DNA of 64,000 nucleotides from Mycobacterium sp. Root135 (GTDB lineage Bacteria; Actinomycetota; Actinomycetes; Mycobacteriales; Mycobacteriaceae): contig NZ_LMEZ01000006.1 of NCBI RefSeq assembly GCF_001426545.1, positions 416,220-480,219 on the forward strand, read 5' to 3'. This document shows, in pieces, positions 16,841 through 25,093 of the stretch; position 1 is the first letter of the stretch; each line of letters opens with the position of its first letter. The translations under genes were made by a program, and so were the position numbers. Below the pieces are notes generated by a model that was not told the DNA's origin, did not search any database, and saw only the letters and a list, made by a program, of their open reading frames with translations.

Positions 16841-17872
16841 TTAGCGGGCACCCAGGACTTCACCTATGTACAGAGCAACCGCGGCGACGTTGGAGATGGT
16901 TCCCGGATAGTCCATCCGAGTGGGACCCACCACACCCATCCCACCGAAGACCTTGCCCGAGCTGCCGTACGTGGTACTCACCACGGACGTTCCAGCCATC
17001 TGCTCGGCCGCGGTCTCGTGTCCGATGCGCACCGTCACCTTACCGGCCTCCTCCTGGGCGGCCAGCAATCGCAGCACCACCACCTGCTCCTCCAGTGCCT
17101 CGAGCACCGAGCGCAGGGATCCGCCAAAGTCGGCGGTGTTTCGCGTGAGGTTGGCCGTGCCGCCGAGCAGCAAACGCTCCTCGGAGTGCTCGACGAGGGT
17201 TTCGACCAGCACCGTCGCCGCCCGACCGACCGCGTCGCCGAGGACGCCGTGGCCGACGAGCTGCGACGCCAGATCCGAGACGGCAACCGACGCGGTGGTG
17301 ATCGGCTTGCCCTCCAGCGCCTGGCCCAGTCGCTCCCGCAGTGCGGAGAGCTGCACGTCGTCGATGGCGTCGCCGAGTTCCACGATCCGCTGGTCGACGC
17401 GGCCCGAGTCGGTGATGACGACCAGAAGGAGCCGGGCCGGCGTCAGCGCGACGACTTCGAGGTGGCGGACCGTCGACGTCGACAGGGTCGGGTACTGAAC
17501 GATCGCGACCTGCCGGGTCAGCTGGGCGAGCAGTTTGACGGCCCGACGCAGGACGTCGTCGAGGTCGACGCCGGACTCCAGGAACGTGAGGATGGCGCGG
17601 CGCTCCGCCGACGACATCGGCTTGACGTCGTCGAGGCGGTCGACGAACTCGCGGTATCCCTTCTCGGTGGGCACCCGGCCCGAGCTGGTGTGCGGTTGGG
17701 CGATGTACCCCTCGGCCTCCAGGACGGCCATGTCGTTGCGCACGGTGGCACTCGACACGCCGAGATTGTGGCGTTCGACGAGGCTCTTGGATCCGATCGG
17801 CTCCTTCGTGGAAACGAAGTCGGCGACGATGGCGCGCAACACTTCGAAGCGGCGGTCATCGGCAGTACCCAT
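16841..17872 (-). CDS. hrcA: Heat-inducible transcription repressor HrcA
   Basis: A 343-residue repressor of CIRCE-controlled heat-shock genes. The N-terminal winged helix contains VERHNLGVSSATVRNDMAVLEAEGYI and HTSSGRVPTEKGYR, with the HrcA dimerisation domain following. ATG at 17872 has a strong ribosome site (AGGAGGTGAACC) directly upstream. I looked for the CIRCE inverted repeat in the 109 bases upstream and did not find it, so autoregulation is not supported here; groESL operons lie outside the window. Confidence 0.95.
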   Translation of the reverse strand: MGTADDRRFEVLRAIVADFVSTKEPIGSKSLVERHNLGVSSATVRNDMAVLEAEGYIAQPHTSSGRVPTEKGYREFVDRLDDVKPMSSAERRAILTFLESGVDLDDVLRRAVKLLAQLTRQVAIVQYPTLSTSTVRHLEVVALTPARLLLVVITDSGRVDQRIVELGDAIDDVQLSALRERLGQALEGKPITTASVAVSDLASQLVGHGVLGDAVGRAATVLVETLVEHSEERLLLGGTANLTRNTADFGGSLRSVLEALEEQVVVLRLLAAQEEAGKVTVRIGHETAAEQMAGTSVVSTTYGSSGKVFGGMGVVGPTRMDYPGTISNVAAVALYIGEVLGAR

Positions 17873-17961
17873 GGTTCACCTCCTAGTCGTCGTCATTTTA
17901 CGTCGGCCAGCAGCGCCGACGCGCCGCGGCGCCATGCGGAGGGGGCGGTTAGCCTCGACAC

Positions 17962-17985
17962 ATGCTCTCCAGGACCGGCCGATGA
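17962..17985 (+). other. Seven-codon upstream ORF coupled to the next gene
   Basis: TAGCCT (17950-17955) is a -10 box whose leaderless start would fall on ATG at 17962. This opens a 7-codon frame (MLSRTGR) ending in TGA at 17983-17985. That stop overlaps the ATG of the next gene at 17982 (ATGA). The real gene may therefore be translated by termination-reinitiation. This is inference from spacing only. Confidence 0.4.
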
Positions 17986-18296
17986 TCTTCAAGGGCGTCC
18001 GTGACGGCAAGCCGTATCCGGAGCACAGCCTGACCTATCGGCAGTGGGCTCAGATACCGCCGCGGCAGATTCGCCTCGACGAGTTGGTGACCACCACGAC
18101 GGTGCTGGAACTGGACCGGCTGCTGTCGGAGGATTCCACGTTCTACGGCGATCTCTTCCCGCACGCCGTGCGCTGGGAGGGCGTCATCTATCTCGAAGAC
18201 GGCGTGCACCAAGCCGTCCGGGCGGCGCTGCGGAACAGGCCCGTACTGCACGCGCGGGTCTACGACATGGACCTTCCGCTGGATCAGCAGACCTAG
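17982..18296 (+). CDS. Conserved mycobacterial protein of unknown function (Rv2375-like)
   Basis: A 104-residue soluble protein in the position of Rv2375, divergent from hrcA and convergent with hemW (adjacent stops). No known domain was recognised. Visible features are an N-terminal basic start (MIFKGVRDGKPYPEH), a helix VLELDRLLSEDSTF, and a mixed C-terminus ending ARVYDMDLPLDQQT. The short length and acidic/aromatic composition do not suggest a membrane or DNA-binding role. Confidence 0.75.
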   Translation: MIFKGVRDGKPYPEHSLTYRQWAQIPPRQIRLDELVTTTTVLELDRLLSEDSTFYGDLFPHAVRWEGVIYLEDGVHQAVRAALRNRPVLHARVYDMDLPLDQQT

Positions 18297-19445
18297 CTAC
18301 GCCAGCAGTTCCCGCACCACCGCGTCGGCCAGCAGCCTGCCGCGATCGGTCAGCACCATGGCCTCGCCCCGGTCGAGCAGCAGCCCCGTCCGACACAATT
18401 CGTCGGCCCGCGACCGCTCCCCCGCGTCGAGCAACGTCACCGGAAGCCCGTCGCGCAGCCGAACCGTCAGCATCACGTCCTCGGTGTGCCGCTCGCTGGC
18501 GCTCAATTCCTCACGCCCACCCACCGGCAGTTCCCGACGGGCGAGCTTGTCGGCATAGGCGTTGGGGTGCTTGACGTTCCACCACCGCGCACCGTCGGTG
18601 TAGCCGTGCGCACCCGGCCCCGCTCCCCACCACTCGCCGCCGTCCCAGTAGCCGAGATTGTGGCGGCACTCGCCGCCCGGCAGGCTCCAGTTGGACACCT
18701 CGTACCAGTCGAAGCCCGCCGCCGACAGGCGCGCATCGAGAAGTTCGTAGCGCGTGGCGAGGACGTCGTCGTCCGGTGCGGGCAGCTCACCGCGGCGTAC
18801 CCGACGCGCCAGCGCGGTGCCCTCCTCGACCACCAGCGCGTACGCCGAGACGTGGTCGACGCCGGCCCCGATCGCCGCGTCGACCGAACGGGCCAAGTCG
18901 TCGTCGCTCTCCCCCGGGGTGCCGTAGATCAGATCCAAGTTGACGTGTTCGAAACCCGCCGCGCGAGCATCGGCGGCGGCGGTCAACGCACGGCCGGGCG
19001 AGTGCACCCGGTCCAGTACGGCGAGTACGTGTGGGGCCGTCGACTGCATGCCGAGCGACAGCCGGGTGAAGCCGGCATCGCGAAGGCGCGCAAGCAGTTC
19101 CGGCGTCGTCGATTCCGGGTTGGCCTCGGTCGTGACCTCGGCGCCTGCGGCGAGGGTGAAGTTGGCGCGAACTGCATCCAGCACCGCGGCGAGTCGCTCG
19201 CCGCCGAGCATCGTCGGGGTGCCGCCGCCGACGAACACCGTCGCCACCTCGGGGACGGCGCCCCGCACCGCCAGCGACTCCGCCGCCAACTCCAGTTCGA
19301 CCTTCATCGCCTGGAGCCAGCCGTCGGGGTTCGCGCCACCCAGTTCGGCGGGTGTGTAGGTGTTGAAGTCGCAGTAGCCGCAACGGGTCGCGCAGAACGG
19401 AACGTGGACGTAGACGCCGAACGGCCGAGCATGGGGTCCGTTCAT
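18297..19445 (-). CDS. hemW: Radical SAM protein HemW (HemN-like)
   Basis: A 382-residue radical SAM protein, counterpart of Rv2388c (annotated hemN). The cluster motif is CATRCGYCDF (C-x3-C-x2-C), followed by VGGGTPTML and EANPEST typical of the HemW/HemN group. HemW proteins are now regarded as heme chaperones, whereas true HemN oxidises coproporphyrinogen III; the short N-terminus favours HemW. ATG at 19445 is preferred; ATG 19466 is an alternative. In M. tuberculosis the mycobactin cluster lies just before this gene; here it directly abuts the Rv2375-like gene. Confidence 0.9.
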   Translation of the reverse strand: MNGPHARPFGVYVHVPFCATRCGYCDFNTYTPAELGGANPDGWLQAMKVELELAAESLAVRGAVPEVATVFVGGGTPTMLGGERLAAVLDAVRANFTLAAGAEVTTEANPESTTPELLARLRDAGFTRLSLGMQSTAPHVLAVLDRVHSPGRALTAAADARAAGFEHVNLDLIYGTPGESDDDLARSVDAAIGAGVDHVSAYALVVEEGTALARRVRRGELPAPDDDVLATRYELLDARLSAAGFDWYEVSNWSLPGGECRHNLGYWDGGEWWGAGPGAHGYTDGARWWNVKHPNAYADKLARRELPVGGREELSASERHTEDVMLTVRLRDGLPVTLLDAGERSRADELCRTGLLLDRGEAMVLTDRGRLLADAVVRELLA

Positions 19446-19542
19446 GGCTCCAGTGTTCCAGAGCATGGTTCCAGAGCCGATTTTTGCTCGTGGTGAGCGC
19501 AAGATTTGACCGGTTGTATTCAATACCGCTCTTCGTGGCAGA

Positions 19543-19647
19543 ATGTCAGGCGTGACTGCTGCCCAGACCTCGACCACCGGCGTTCCGCTGGTGGTCCGGC
19601 GGCATGTCGACTTCAAGCGCGTATGCACCTGTTGCTGTCTGCCTTGA
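19543..19647 (+). CDS. Cysteine-rich leader peptide upstream of sirA
   Basis: A 34-residue ORF starting at ATG 19543 (in-frame GTG at 19552 also possible) and ending with codons TGC ACC TGT TGC TGT CTG CCT TGA, giving RVCTCCCLP at the C-terminus. It lies 113 bases before sirA on the same strand. Mycobacteria are known to use polycysteine short leader ORFs as cysteine-responsive attenuators of sulfur-assimilation operons, and this one has the expected position and composition. The sirA ribosome site (AGGGA, 19749-19753) can pair with TCCCT at 19740-19744. No clean -10 box sits 7 bases upstream, so the exact start is uncertain. Confidence 0.75.
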   Translation: MSGVTAAQTSTTGVPLVVRRHVDFKRVCTCCCLP

Positions 19648-19739
19648 CGCCGTAGACCTGTCCACCTGTAACTTCAGCTGGCCGCCGGATCTGCGCCGCC
19701 GGACAGCCACCGGTGACGACGCACGATTCCTACGCTGGC

Positions 19740-19753
19740 TCCCTCGAGAGGGA
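19740..19753 (+). promoter_or_regulatory. Hairpin covering the sirA ribosome binding site
   Basis: TCCCT-CGAG-AGGGA folds into a 5-base stem with a 4-base loop. The right arm is the Shine-Dalgarno sequence 7 bases before the sirA ATG. It could mask sirA translation unless opened, which would suit control by the upstream cysteine leader. The structural claim is inference. Confidence 0.4.
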
Positions 19754-19760
19754 CCATCAC

Positions 19761-21434
19761 ATGACCCAGGCCGACGCCAAGCCCGCCAAGCCACCCAAGA
19801 ATGACGGCCAGTGGGCGCTCGGACACCTTGAGCCACTCAACGCCAACGAGCAGGCCAAGAAGGACGACAACCCGCTCAACGTCCGCGCTCGCATCGAGAG
19901 CATCTACGCCAAGGGCGGCTTCGAGAGCATCGACAAGGGCGACCTGCGCGGACGATTCCGCTGGTGGGGGCTCTACACGCAGCGCAAGCCCGGGTATGAC
20001 GGCACCTGGACCGGTGACGACAACACCGACATGCTCGAAGACGAGTTCTTCATGCTGCGGGTCCGGTCCGACGGCGGCGCCCTCACGGCGGCGGCACTGC
20101 GCACCCTCGGCGGCATCTCCACCGAGTTCGCCCGCGACACCGCCGACCTCTCCGATCGACAGAACGTCCAGTACCACTGGATCCGGGTCGAGGACATGCC
20201 GGAGATCTGGCGTCGGCTCGACGAGGTCGGCCTTCAGACCACCGAGGCGTGCGGCGACTGCCCGCGCGTCGTGCTCGGCTCGCCGCTGGCAGGTGAGTCA
20301 CTCGACGAGGTCATCGACGGCACCCCCGCGATCCACGAGATCACCAAGCGGTACATCGGCAAGCCCGAGTACTCCAACCTGCCGCGCAAGTTCAAGACGG
20401 CGATCTCGGGCCTTCAGGACGTCGTGCACGAGATCAACGACGTCGCGTTCGTCGGCGTCGTCCACCCCGAGCACGGTCCGGGCTTCGACCTGTGGGTCGG
20501 CGGCGGATTGTCGACCAACCCGATGCTCGGCCAGCGGGTCGGTGCCTGGGTGCCGCTCGACGAGGTTCCCGACGTCTGGGAAGGCGTCGTCAGCGTGTTC
20601 CGCGACTACGGCTACCGCCGCCTGCGTGCCAAGGCCCGGCTGAAGTTCCTGATCAAGGACTGGGGCATCCCGAAGTTCAGGGAAGTCCTCGAGACCGAGT
20701 ACCTCAAGCGCCCCCTGATTGACGGGCCTGCGCCGACGCCGGTGCCCCGACCGATCGACCACGTCGGCGTGCAGCGCCTCAAGAACGGGCTCAACGCCGT
20801 CGGCGTCGCCCCGATCGCGGGACGCGTGTCGGGCACCATCCTGACCAAGGTCGCCGACCTCGCCGAGGCCGCCGGTTCGGATCGCATCCGGTTCACGCCC
20901 TATCAGAAGCTGGTCATCCTCGACGTTGCCGACGACAAGCTCGACGCGCTCCGCGACGGGTTGGATGCGCTTGGGCTGCCGTCGAAGCCGTCGCACTGGC
21001 GGCGAAACCTGATGGCCTGCACCGGAATCGAGTTCTGCAAGCTGTCGTTCGCCGAGACGCGTAGCCGCTCACAGCAGTTGGCCCCCGAGCTCGAGGCGCG
21101 GCTGGAGGACATCAACGCACAGCTCGACGTCCCCGTGACGATCAACATCAACGGCTGCCCCAACTCGTGCGCCCGCATCCAGATCGCGGACATCGGCTTC
21201 AAGGGCCAGATGGTCGACGACGGCAACGGCCCAGAAGAGGGTTTCCAGGTTCACCTGGGCGGCAGCCTCGGCCTGGACAGCGCGTTCGGCCGCAAGCTAC
21301 GCCAGCACAAGGTGACCAGCACGGAGCTGGGCGACTACATCGAACGGGTCGTCCGCAACTTCGTGAAACAAAGGGAGGACGGCGAGCGTTTTGCAACGTG
21401 GGCCGTACGGGCCGACGAAGCGGATTTGAGGTAG
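19761..21434 (+). CDS. sirA: Ferredoxin-dependent sulfite reductase
   Basis: A 557-residue siroheme/4Fe-4S enzyme reducing sulfite to sulfide for cysteine synthesis; counterpart of Rv2391 (sirA, older name nirA). Cluster and siroheme ligands are visible as C-x5-C in ACTGIEFCKLSFAETR and C-x3-C in NINGCPNSCARIQIADIGFKG. Other family stretches are RGRFRWWGLYTQR, DRQNVQYHWIRVED and TEACGDCPRVVLGSPLAG. ATG at 19761 follows GAGAGGGA; an upstream in-frame ATG at 19713 lacks homology. The three genes sirA-cysH-che1 form one operon supplying reductant steps and the siroheme cofactor. Confidence 0.95.
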   Translation: MTQADAKPAKPPKNDGQWALGHLEPLNANEQAKKDDNPLNVRARIESIYAKGGFESIDKGDLRGRFRWWGLYTQRKPGYDGTWTGDDNTDMLEDEFFMLRVRSDGGALTAAALRTLGGISTEFARDTADLSDRQNVQYHWIRVEDMPEIWRRLDEVGLQTTEACGDCPRVVLGSPLAGESLDEVIDGTPAIHEITKRYIGKPEYSNLPRKFKTAISGLQDVVHEINDVAFVGVVHPEHGPGFDLWVGGGLSTNPMLGQRVGAWVPLDEVPDVWEGVVSVFRDYGYRRLRAKARLKFLIKDWGIPKFREVLETEYLKRPLIDGPAPTPVPRPIDHVGVQRLKNGLNAVGVAPIAGRVSGTILTKVADLAEAAGSDRIRFTPYQKLVILDVADDKLDALRDGLDALGLPSKPSHWRRNLMACTGIEFCKLSFAETRSRSQQLAPELEARLEDINAQLDVPVTININGCPNSCARIQIADIGFKGQMVDDGNGPEEGFQVHLGGSLGLDSAFGRKLRQHKVTSTELGDYIERVVRNFVKQREDGERFATWAVRADEADLR

Positions 21435-21437
21435 TCG

Positions 21438-22142
21438 ATGACCGACGTGATGACCGAAAGCAACCTGATCGCAATCGCCGAGCGCGGTGCAGCCGAACTC
21501 GACGGCGCCAGCGCCGAAGAACTTCTGGCGTGGACGGACGAGAACTTCGGCGGTGAATACGTCGTCGCCTCGAACATGCAGGACGCCGTGCTGGTGGCGA
21601 TGGCAGCCAAGGTGCGCCCGGGCGTCGACGTGTTGTTCCTCGACACCGGCTACCACTTCGCGGAGACCATCGGGACCAGGGACGCCGTCGAGGCCGTCTA
21701 CGGGATCAATGTGGTCAACGTCACACCGGAGCGCAGCGTCGCCGAGCAGGACGAGCTTCTCGGCAAGGACCTGTTTGCCAGTGACCCGGCGGCGTGCTGC
21801 CGGATGCGCAAGGTGGAGCCGCTCGGCAAGGCACTGAAGGGTTACTCGGCCTGGGTCACCGGCATTCGGCGGGTCGAGGCTCCGACCCGCGCCAACGCAC
21901 CGTTCATCAGCTACGACAAGGCCTTTGGGTTGGTGAAGATCAATCCGATCGCGGCGTGGTCCGACGACGAGATGCAGGCCTACATCGACGCCAACGACAT
22001 CCTGGTCAACCCACTCGTCTTCGAGGGCTACCCGTCCATCGGGTGCGCACCGTGCACGGCGAAGCCCGTCGAGGGTGCAGATCCGCGCAGTGGTCGCTGG
22101 GCCGGTCAGACGAAGACGGAGTGCGGGCTGCACGCCTCGTGA
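21438..22142 (+). CDS. cysH: Adenosine 5'-phosphosulfate reductase
   Basis: A 234-residue APS reductase converting APS to sulfite plus AMP. The four 4Fe-4S ligands that distinguish APS from PAPS reductases are present: C120-C121 and C203-x2-C206 (GCAPC). The catalytic cysteine is C229 in TECGLH near the C-terminus. It starts 3 bases after sirA and overlaps che1 by 4 bases. Sulfite made here feeds SirA directly. Confidence 0.95.
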   Translation: MTDVMTESNLIAIAERGAAELDGASAEELLAWTDENFGGEYVVASNMQDAVLVAMAAKVRPGVDVLFLDTGYHFAETIGTRDAVEAVYGINVVNVTPERSVAEQDELLGKDLFASDPAACCRMRKVEPLGKALKGYSAWVTGIRRVEAPTRANAPFISYDKAFGLVKINPIAAWSDDEMQAYIDANDILVNPLVFEGYPSIGCAPCTAKPVEGADPRSGRWAGQTKTECGLHAS

Positions 22143-22864
22143 CGGCTAACCCCGCCCTGATCCTGGCAGCCCACGGCAGCGCGGATCCGCGTTCGCCGCA
22201 GGTGGCACAGGCACTGGCCGGGAGGATTCGCCGGTTGCGCCCCGGACTCGAGGTTCGGGCGGCGTTTCTCGAGACGTCGGCGCCATTCGTCGGCGACGTG
22301 CTCACCGATCTCGCCCGCCGCGGCGAATCGGCAGTCGTGGTTCCGATGCTGCTGGCCAGCGCACATCACGCCAGGGTCGATCTGCCCGCCGTGATCGAGC
22401 AGTCCGGCGCCGAGGTTCGGGTGGCCGAGGCGCTCGGCGAAGACCCGGCGCTCATCACGTTGCTCGGGCAGCGCCTGGCCGCCGCGGGTGCCCCGGCCGA
22501 CGGCCGCGACGTGGGTGTCGTCGTGGTGGCGGTCGGCACCTCGAACGACGCCGCCAACGCGCGCACGTCGACGTTGGCCGCTGCCCTCTGTTCGAGAACG
22601 CGGTGGGCCGGGGTCGAGGTGGCGTTCGCCACCGGCCCGCACCCGACTGTCGCCGAGGCCGCGATCCGCCTTCGGAGTCGCGGCGCACGACGCCTCGTCG
22701 TCGCACCGTGGTTCCTGGCTCACGGCCGCATCACCGACCGGGTCGCGGCGTCAGCTGCCGAACTCGGTGTCCCGATGGCAGAGCCGCTCGGTTCGCACAA
22801 CCTGGTGGCCGCCACACTGCTCGACCGGTACGACGAGGTTTGCTTCGCGCGCGCCGCCGCGTGA
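22139..22864 (+). CDS. che1: Sirohydrochlorin ferrochelatase-like protein (CbiX family)
   Basis: A 241-residue chelatase, counterpart of Rv2393. It has the class II chelatase repeat structure: N-terminal LILAAHGSADPR with the metal-binding His, VVVPMLLASAHHARVDLP, and a second half VVVVAVGTSND plus VVAPWFLAHGRITDRV. It most likely inserts iron into sirohydrochlorin to make siroheme for SirA, which fits the operon. GTG at 22139 overlaps the cysH stop (GTGA). Confidence 0.9.
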   Translation: MTANPALILAAHGSADPRSPQVAQALAGRIRRLRPGLEVRAAFLETSAPFVGDVLTDLARRGESAVVVPMLLASAHHARVDLPAVIEQSGAEVRVAEALGEDPALITLLGQRLAAAGAPADGRDVGVVVVAVGTSNDAANARTSTLAAALCSRTRWAGVEVAFATGPHPTVAEAAIRLRSRGARRLVVAPWFLAHGRITDRVAASAAELGVPMAEPLGSHNLVAATLLDRYDEVCFARAAA

Positions 22865-23032
22865 ACGGGCAACGCGTCCTTCCGACGAGCCCGATGTGGC
22901 GTCAAGTTGCCAGCCGCAAACTCCGGTTTGCCGTCTTCCCCACCTGAGCGGCGCCTCGTCTGCTGCCCAGGTGATGAGCAGTGGCCTGCACCGACTCGGC
23001 GATTCGTGCGCGATTTGCTCAACTCGTGGCAT

Positions 23033-23038
23033 TATATT
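23033..23038 (+). promoter_or_regulatory. -10 box TATATT in the che1-lipoprotein gap
   Basis: The 249-base gap between che1 and the small lipoprotein gene holds GCATTATATT, an AT-rich -10-like element unusual in this GC-rich sequence, about 75 bases before the lipoprotein ATG. No clear -35 was seen. I see nothing else in this gap. Confidence 0.4.
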
Positions 23039-23113
23039 GACGACGGCGTCCAGCCGCCTTCGACCCGCAAACGGTCGTCGGATCGCAATTCGGGGATTGG
23101 ATTGGGATAGAAC

Positions 23114-23377
23114 ATGAATACAGATCGTTTCACTCGTCGCCTGGCGTTGGTCATCGGTGGCGGTGCGATCATCACGATGGGTGCACTGACCGCTTGCTCC
23201 AGCAGCAGCGAGACGCCCGCACCCAGCAGCACGACGACGACGACCACCGCGCCGTCAGTCACCCCGACGGAGAAGAGCCTGACCCCCGGTGGGGCCAACA
23301 GCTTCTCTCCGCCGGTGAAGGCACCGCCGGCTCCTACGGGCGAGCCCGGCACCCATCGCAGCGGCAGTAGTTCCTAA
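23114..23377 (+). CDS. Small putative lipoprotein, Ser/Thr/Pro-rich
   Basis: An 87-residue exported protein. Residues 1-28 are a signal peptide (MNTDRFTRRLALVIGGGAII) ending in a lipobox LTAC, so C28 would be acylated. The mature part is a low-complexity Ser/Thr/Pro chain (SSSSETPAPSSTTTTTTAPS and later PPVKAPPAPTGEPG) with no fold visible; such tails are often O-mannosylated in mycobacteria. It is followed by a strong terminator, so it is probably transcribed alone. Function unknown. Confidence 0.75.
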   Translation: MNTDRFTRRLALVIGGGAIITMGALTACSSSSETPAPSSTTTTTTAPSVTPTEKSLTPGGANSFSPPVKAPPAPTGEPGTHRSGSSS

Positions 23378-23406
23378 CTCCGGTCGTTCGAGGTTGATTC
23401 GACATT

Positions 23407-23439
23407 CTGCAGGGACGTCACCTGGTGGCGTCCCTGCAG
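23407..23439 (+). terminator. Strong intrinsic terminator-like hairpin
   Basis: An 11-base perfect stem CTGCAGGGACG / CGTCCCTGCAG, extendable inward, followed by ATTTGTTCT. It lies 30 bases after the lipoprotein stop and 28 bases before the sedolisin ATG, so it should isolate these genes or attenuate read-through. Confidence 0.75.
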
Positions 23440-23467
23440 ATTTGTTCTCGGTGACCGGGAGTCCCTG

Positions 23468-25093
23468 ATGTTCGATCGACGTACAACCGTGCGTGTGGTC
23501 GGGTGCTCGCTGGCCACGTCGTTGGTAGCCGGAGTGGCCGTGCTGATCTCGGCTCACCAATCCGATCCGCCGCCGTCACCGGCTGTGACCATCGCCGGGC
23601 CGTATGCGAACCTCCTGGCGAGTTCCACCGATCTCGGTCCGTCCCAACTGGACCACGCTCAACTCACCGTCGGCCTTCGCGACCAGACCCGCCCCGACCC
23701 GCTGCTTCGGTGGGCCGAGACCAAGGGACTCGACGTCCGTTGGCAGCCGGGCGAGGACTGGGCCATCGTCGAGGGCGCTCCGCCCGTCGTGGCCGAGGCA
23801 TTCGACGTTCCCGTCCACGACTACCGCGGCATGCAGGGGCAGGTCTTCTACGCCTCGCCCCAGCAGCCCGAAGTGCCTGCGGCCGTTCGCAACACGGTCA
23901 GCGACCTCGGCCGAATCCTCGGATACACGCCGCACCGCGAAGCGCGTCCCGACCACATTCCGCTCGACGTTCCCGGCCAAGGGCTGACGCCGACCGCGCT
24001 GCTGACCGCCTACAACGCGAATCCCCTTACCGAGGCCGGCATTACGGGCAAGGGACAGACCATCGTCTTCTTCGCCTTCAGCGGTTACGACCAGGGCGAC
24101 CTCGACGACTTCGCGGAGATGTCGGGGCTTCCGCCACTGAAGCCGGTCCTCGTCGGCGGCCAGCCCAGCGAGTCACGCGCCGAGACCGTGATGGATCTCG
24201 AAGTGGCACATGCGATTGCGCCCGACGCGCGGATGGTCGTCGTCAACGCCCGTCCCACGCTGGAGGGCGGCCGCACCTACGAACGCATCGCGGAGATGTT
24301 CGACGCGACCGACAAGCAGTTCCCCGGCGCCGTGTGGAGCTTGTCCATCGGGTGGGGTTGTGACGCGCTGATCACCGCAACGGACCTCAAGCCCGTCCAG
24401 TCGGCATTGGAACGCGCCCACCGCAACGGCACCTCGGCCTTCGACGCCAGCGGCGACACCGGGGGGCTCGAATGCAAGGGCGGCGAGAACTGGTCGTCCC
24501 CACCAGGCCCCGACGACGTTGGGCTGGACGCGATTTCGTCGCTGCCCGGAATGACATCGGTGGGTGGCACCACGTTGTCCACCGACAAGGACGGCCAGTG
24601 GCTGGCCGAACAGGCGTGGATCGACTCTCCCCTGTCCCAGGGCACCAGTGGTGGTGTGTCCAAGCTCTTTCCGAGGCCCGTGTGGCAGCGCAGGCTCTCC
24701 GTCGAGCGGGATTCCGGCAAGAAGCAGCGGCGGCTGACACCCGACGTGTCCGCGCTCGCCGATCCGTTCACGGGCATCCGGATCCGGTTCGACCAGCAGG
24801 ACCTCGTCGGTGCCGGCACCTCGCAGGCGGCCCCGGTGTGGGCCGGTCTCACCGCGCTGATGAACCAGTACCTGCTGGCCAACGGCGGGCAGCGACTGGG
24901 TGACGTCAACCCGCTGCTGTACCGGGTGGCCGCGGGCGCGAACGCCCCGGGCTTTCGCGACGTCACGCTCGGCGGCAGCGCGGTCGACGTCGCGGTTCCC
25001 GGCTACGACCTCGCGACCGGGCTTGGCAGTCCCAACGTCGCACAGCTCGCCCGCGACTTCCTCGACATCCAGAAGGGGATGGCGCCTCGATGA
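23468..25093 (+). CDS. S53 family serine-carboxyl peptidase (sedolisin), exported
   Basis: A 541-residue secreted peptidase. Residues 1-30 are a signal sequence or N-terminal anchor. Residues about 50-165 form a prokumamolisin-type activation domain. The catalytic domain has all key residues: E239 and D243 in ETVMDLEVAHA, oxyanion D330 in DASGDTGG, and nucleophile S452 in GAGTSQAAP. The C-terminal calcium site is recognisable in FRDVTLGGS and GYDLATGLGSPN. S53 enzymes are active at acidic pH, usually after autocatalytic loss of the prodomain. It overlaps the next gene by 4 bases, heading a three-gene operon not remembered at this locus in M. tuberculosis. Confidence 0.9.
   Translation: MFDRRTTVRVVGCSLATSLVAGVAVLISAHQSDPPPSPAVTIAGPYANLLASSTDLGPSQLDHAQLTVGLRDQTRPDPLLRWAETKGLDVRWQPGEDWAIVEGAPPVVAEAFDVPVHDYRGMQGQVFYASPQQPEVPAAVRNTVSDLGRILGYTPHREARPDHIPLDVPGQGLTPTALLTAYNANPLTEAGITGKGQTIVFFAFSGYDQGDLDDFAEMSGLPPLKPVLVGGQPSESRAETVMDLEVAHAIAPDARMVVVNARPTLEGGRTYERIAEMFDATDKQFPGAVWSLSIGWGCDALITATDLKPVQSALERAHRNGTSAFDASGDTGGLECKGGENWSSPPGPDDVGLDAISSLPGMTSVGGTTLSTDKDGQWLAEQAWIDSPLSQGTSGGVSKLFPRPVWQRRLSVERDSGKKQRRLTPDVSALADPFTGIRIRFDQQDLVGAGTSQAAPVWAGLTALMNQYLLANGGQRLGDVNPLLYRVAAGANAPGFRDVTLGGSAVDVAVPGYDLATGLGSPNVAQLARDFLDIQKGMAPR

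Noticed and set aside
17873..17981. Search for a CIRCE operator upstream of hrcA
   Set aside because: No TTAGCACTC-type inverted repeat was seen in either strand.
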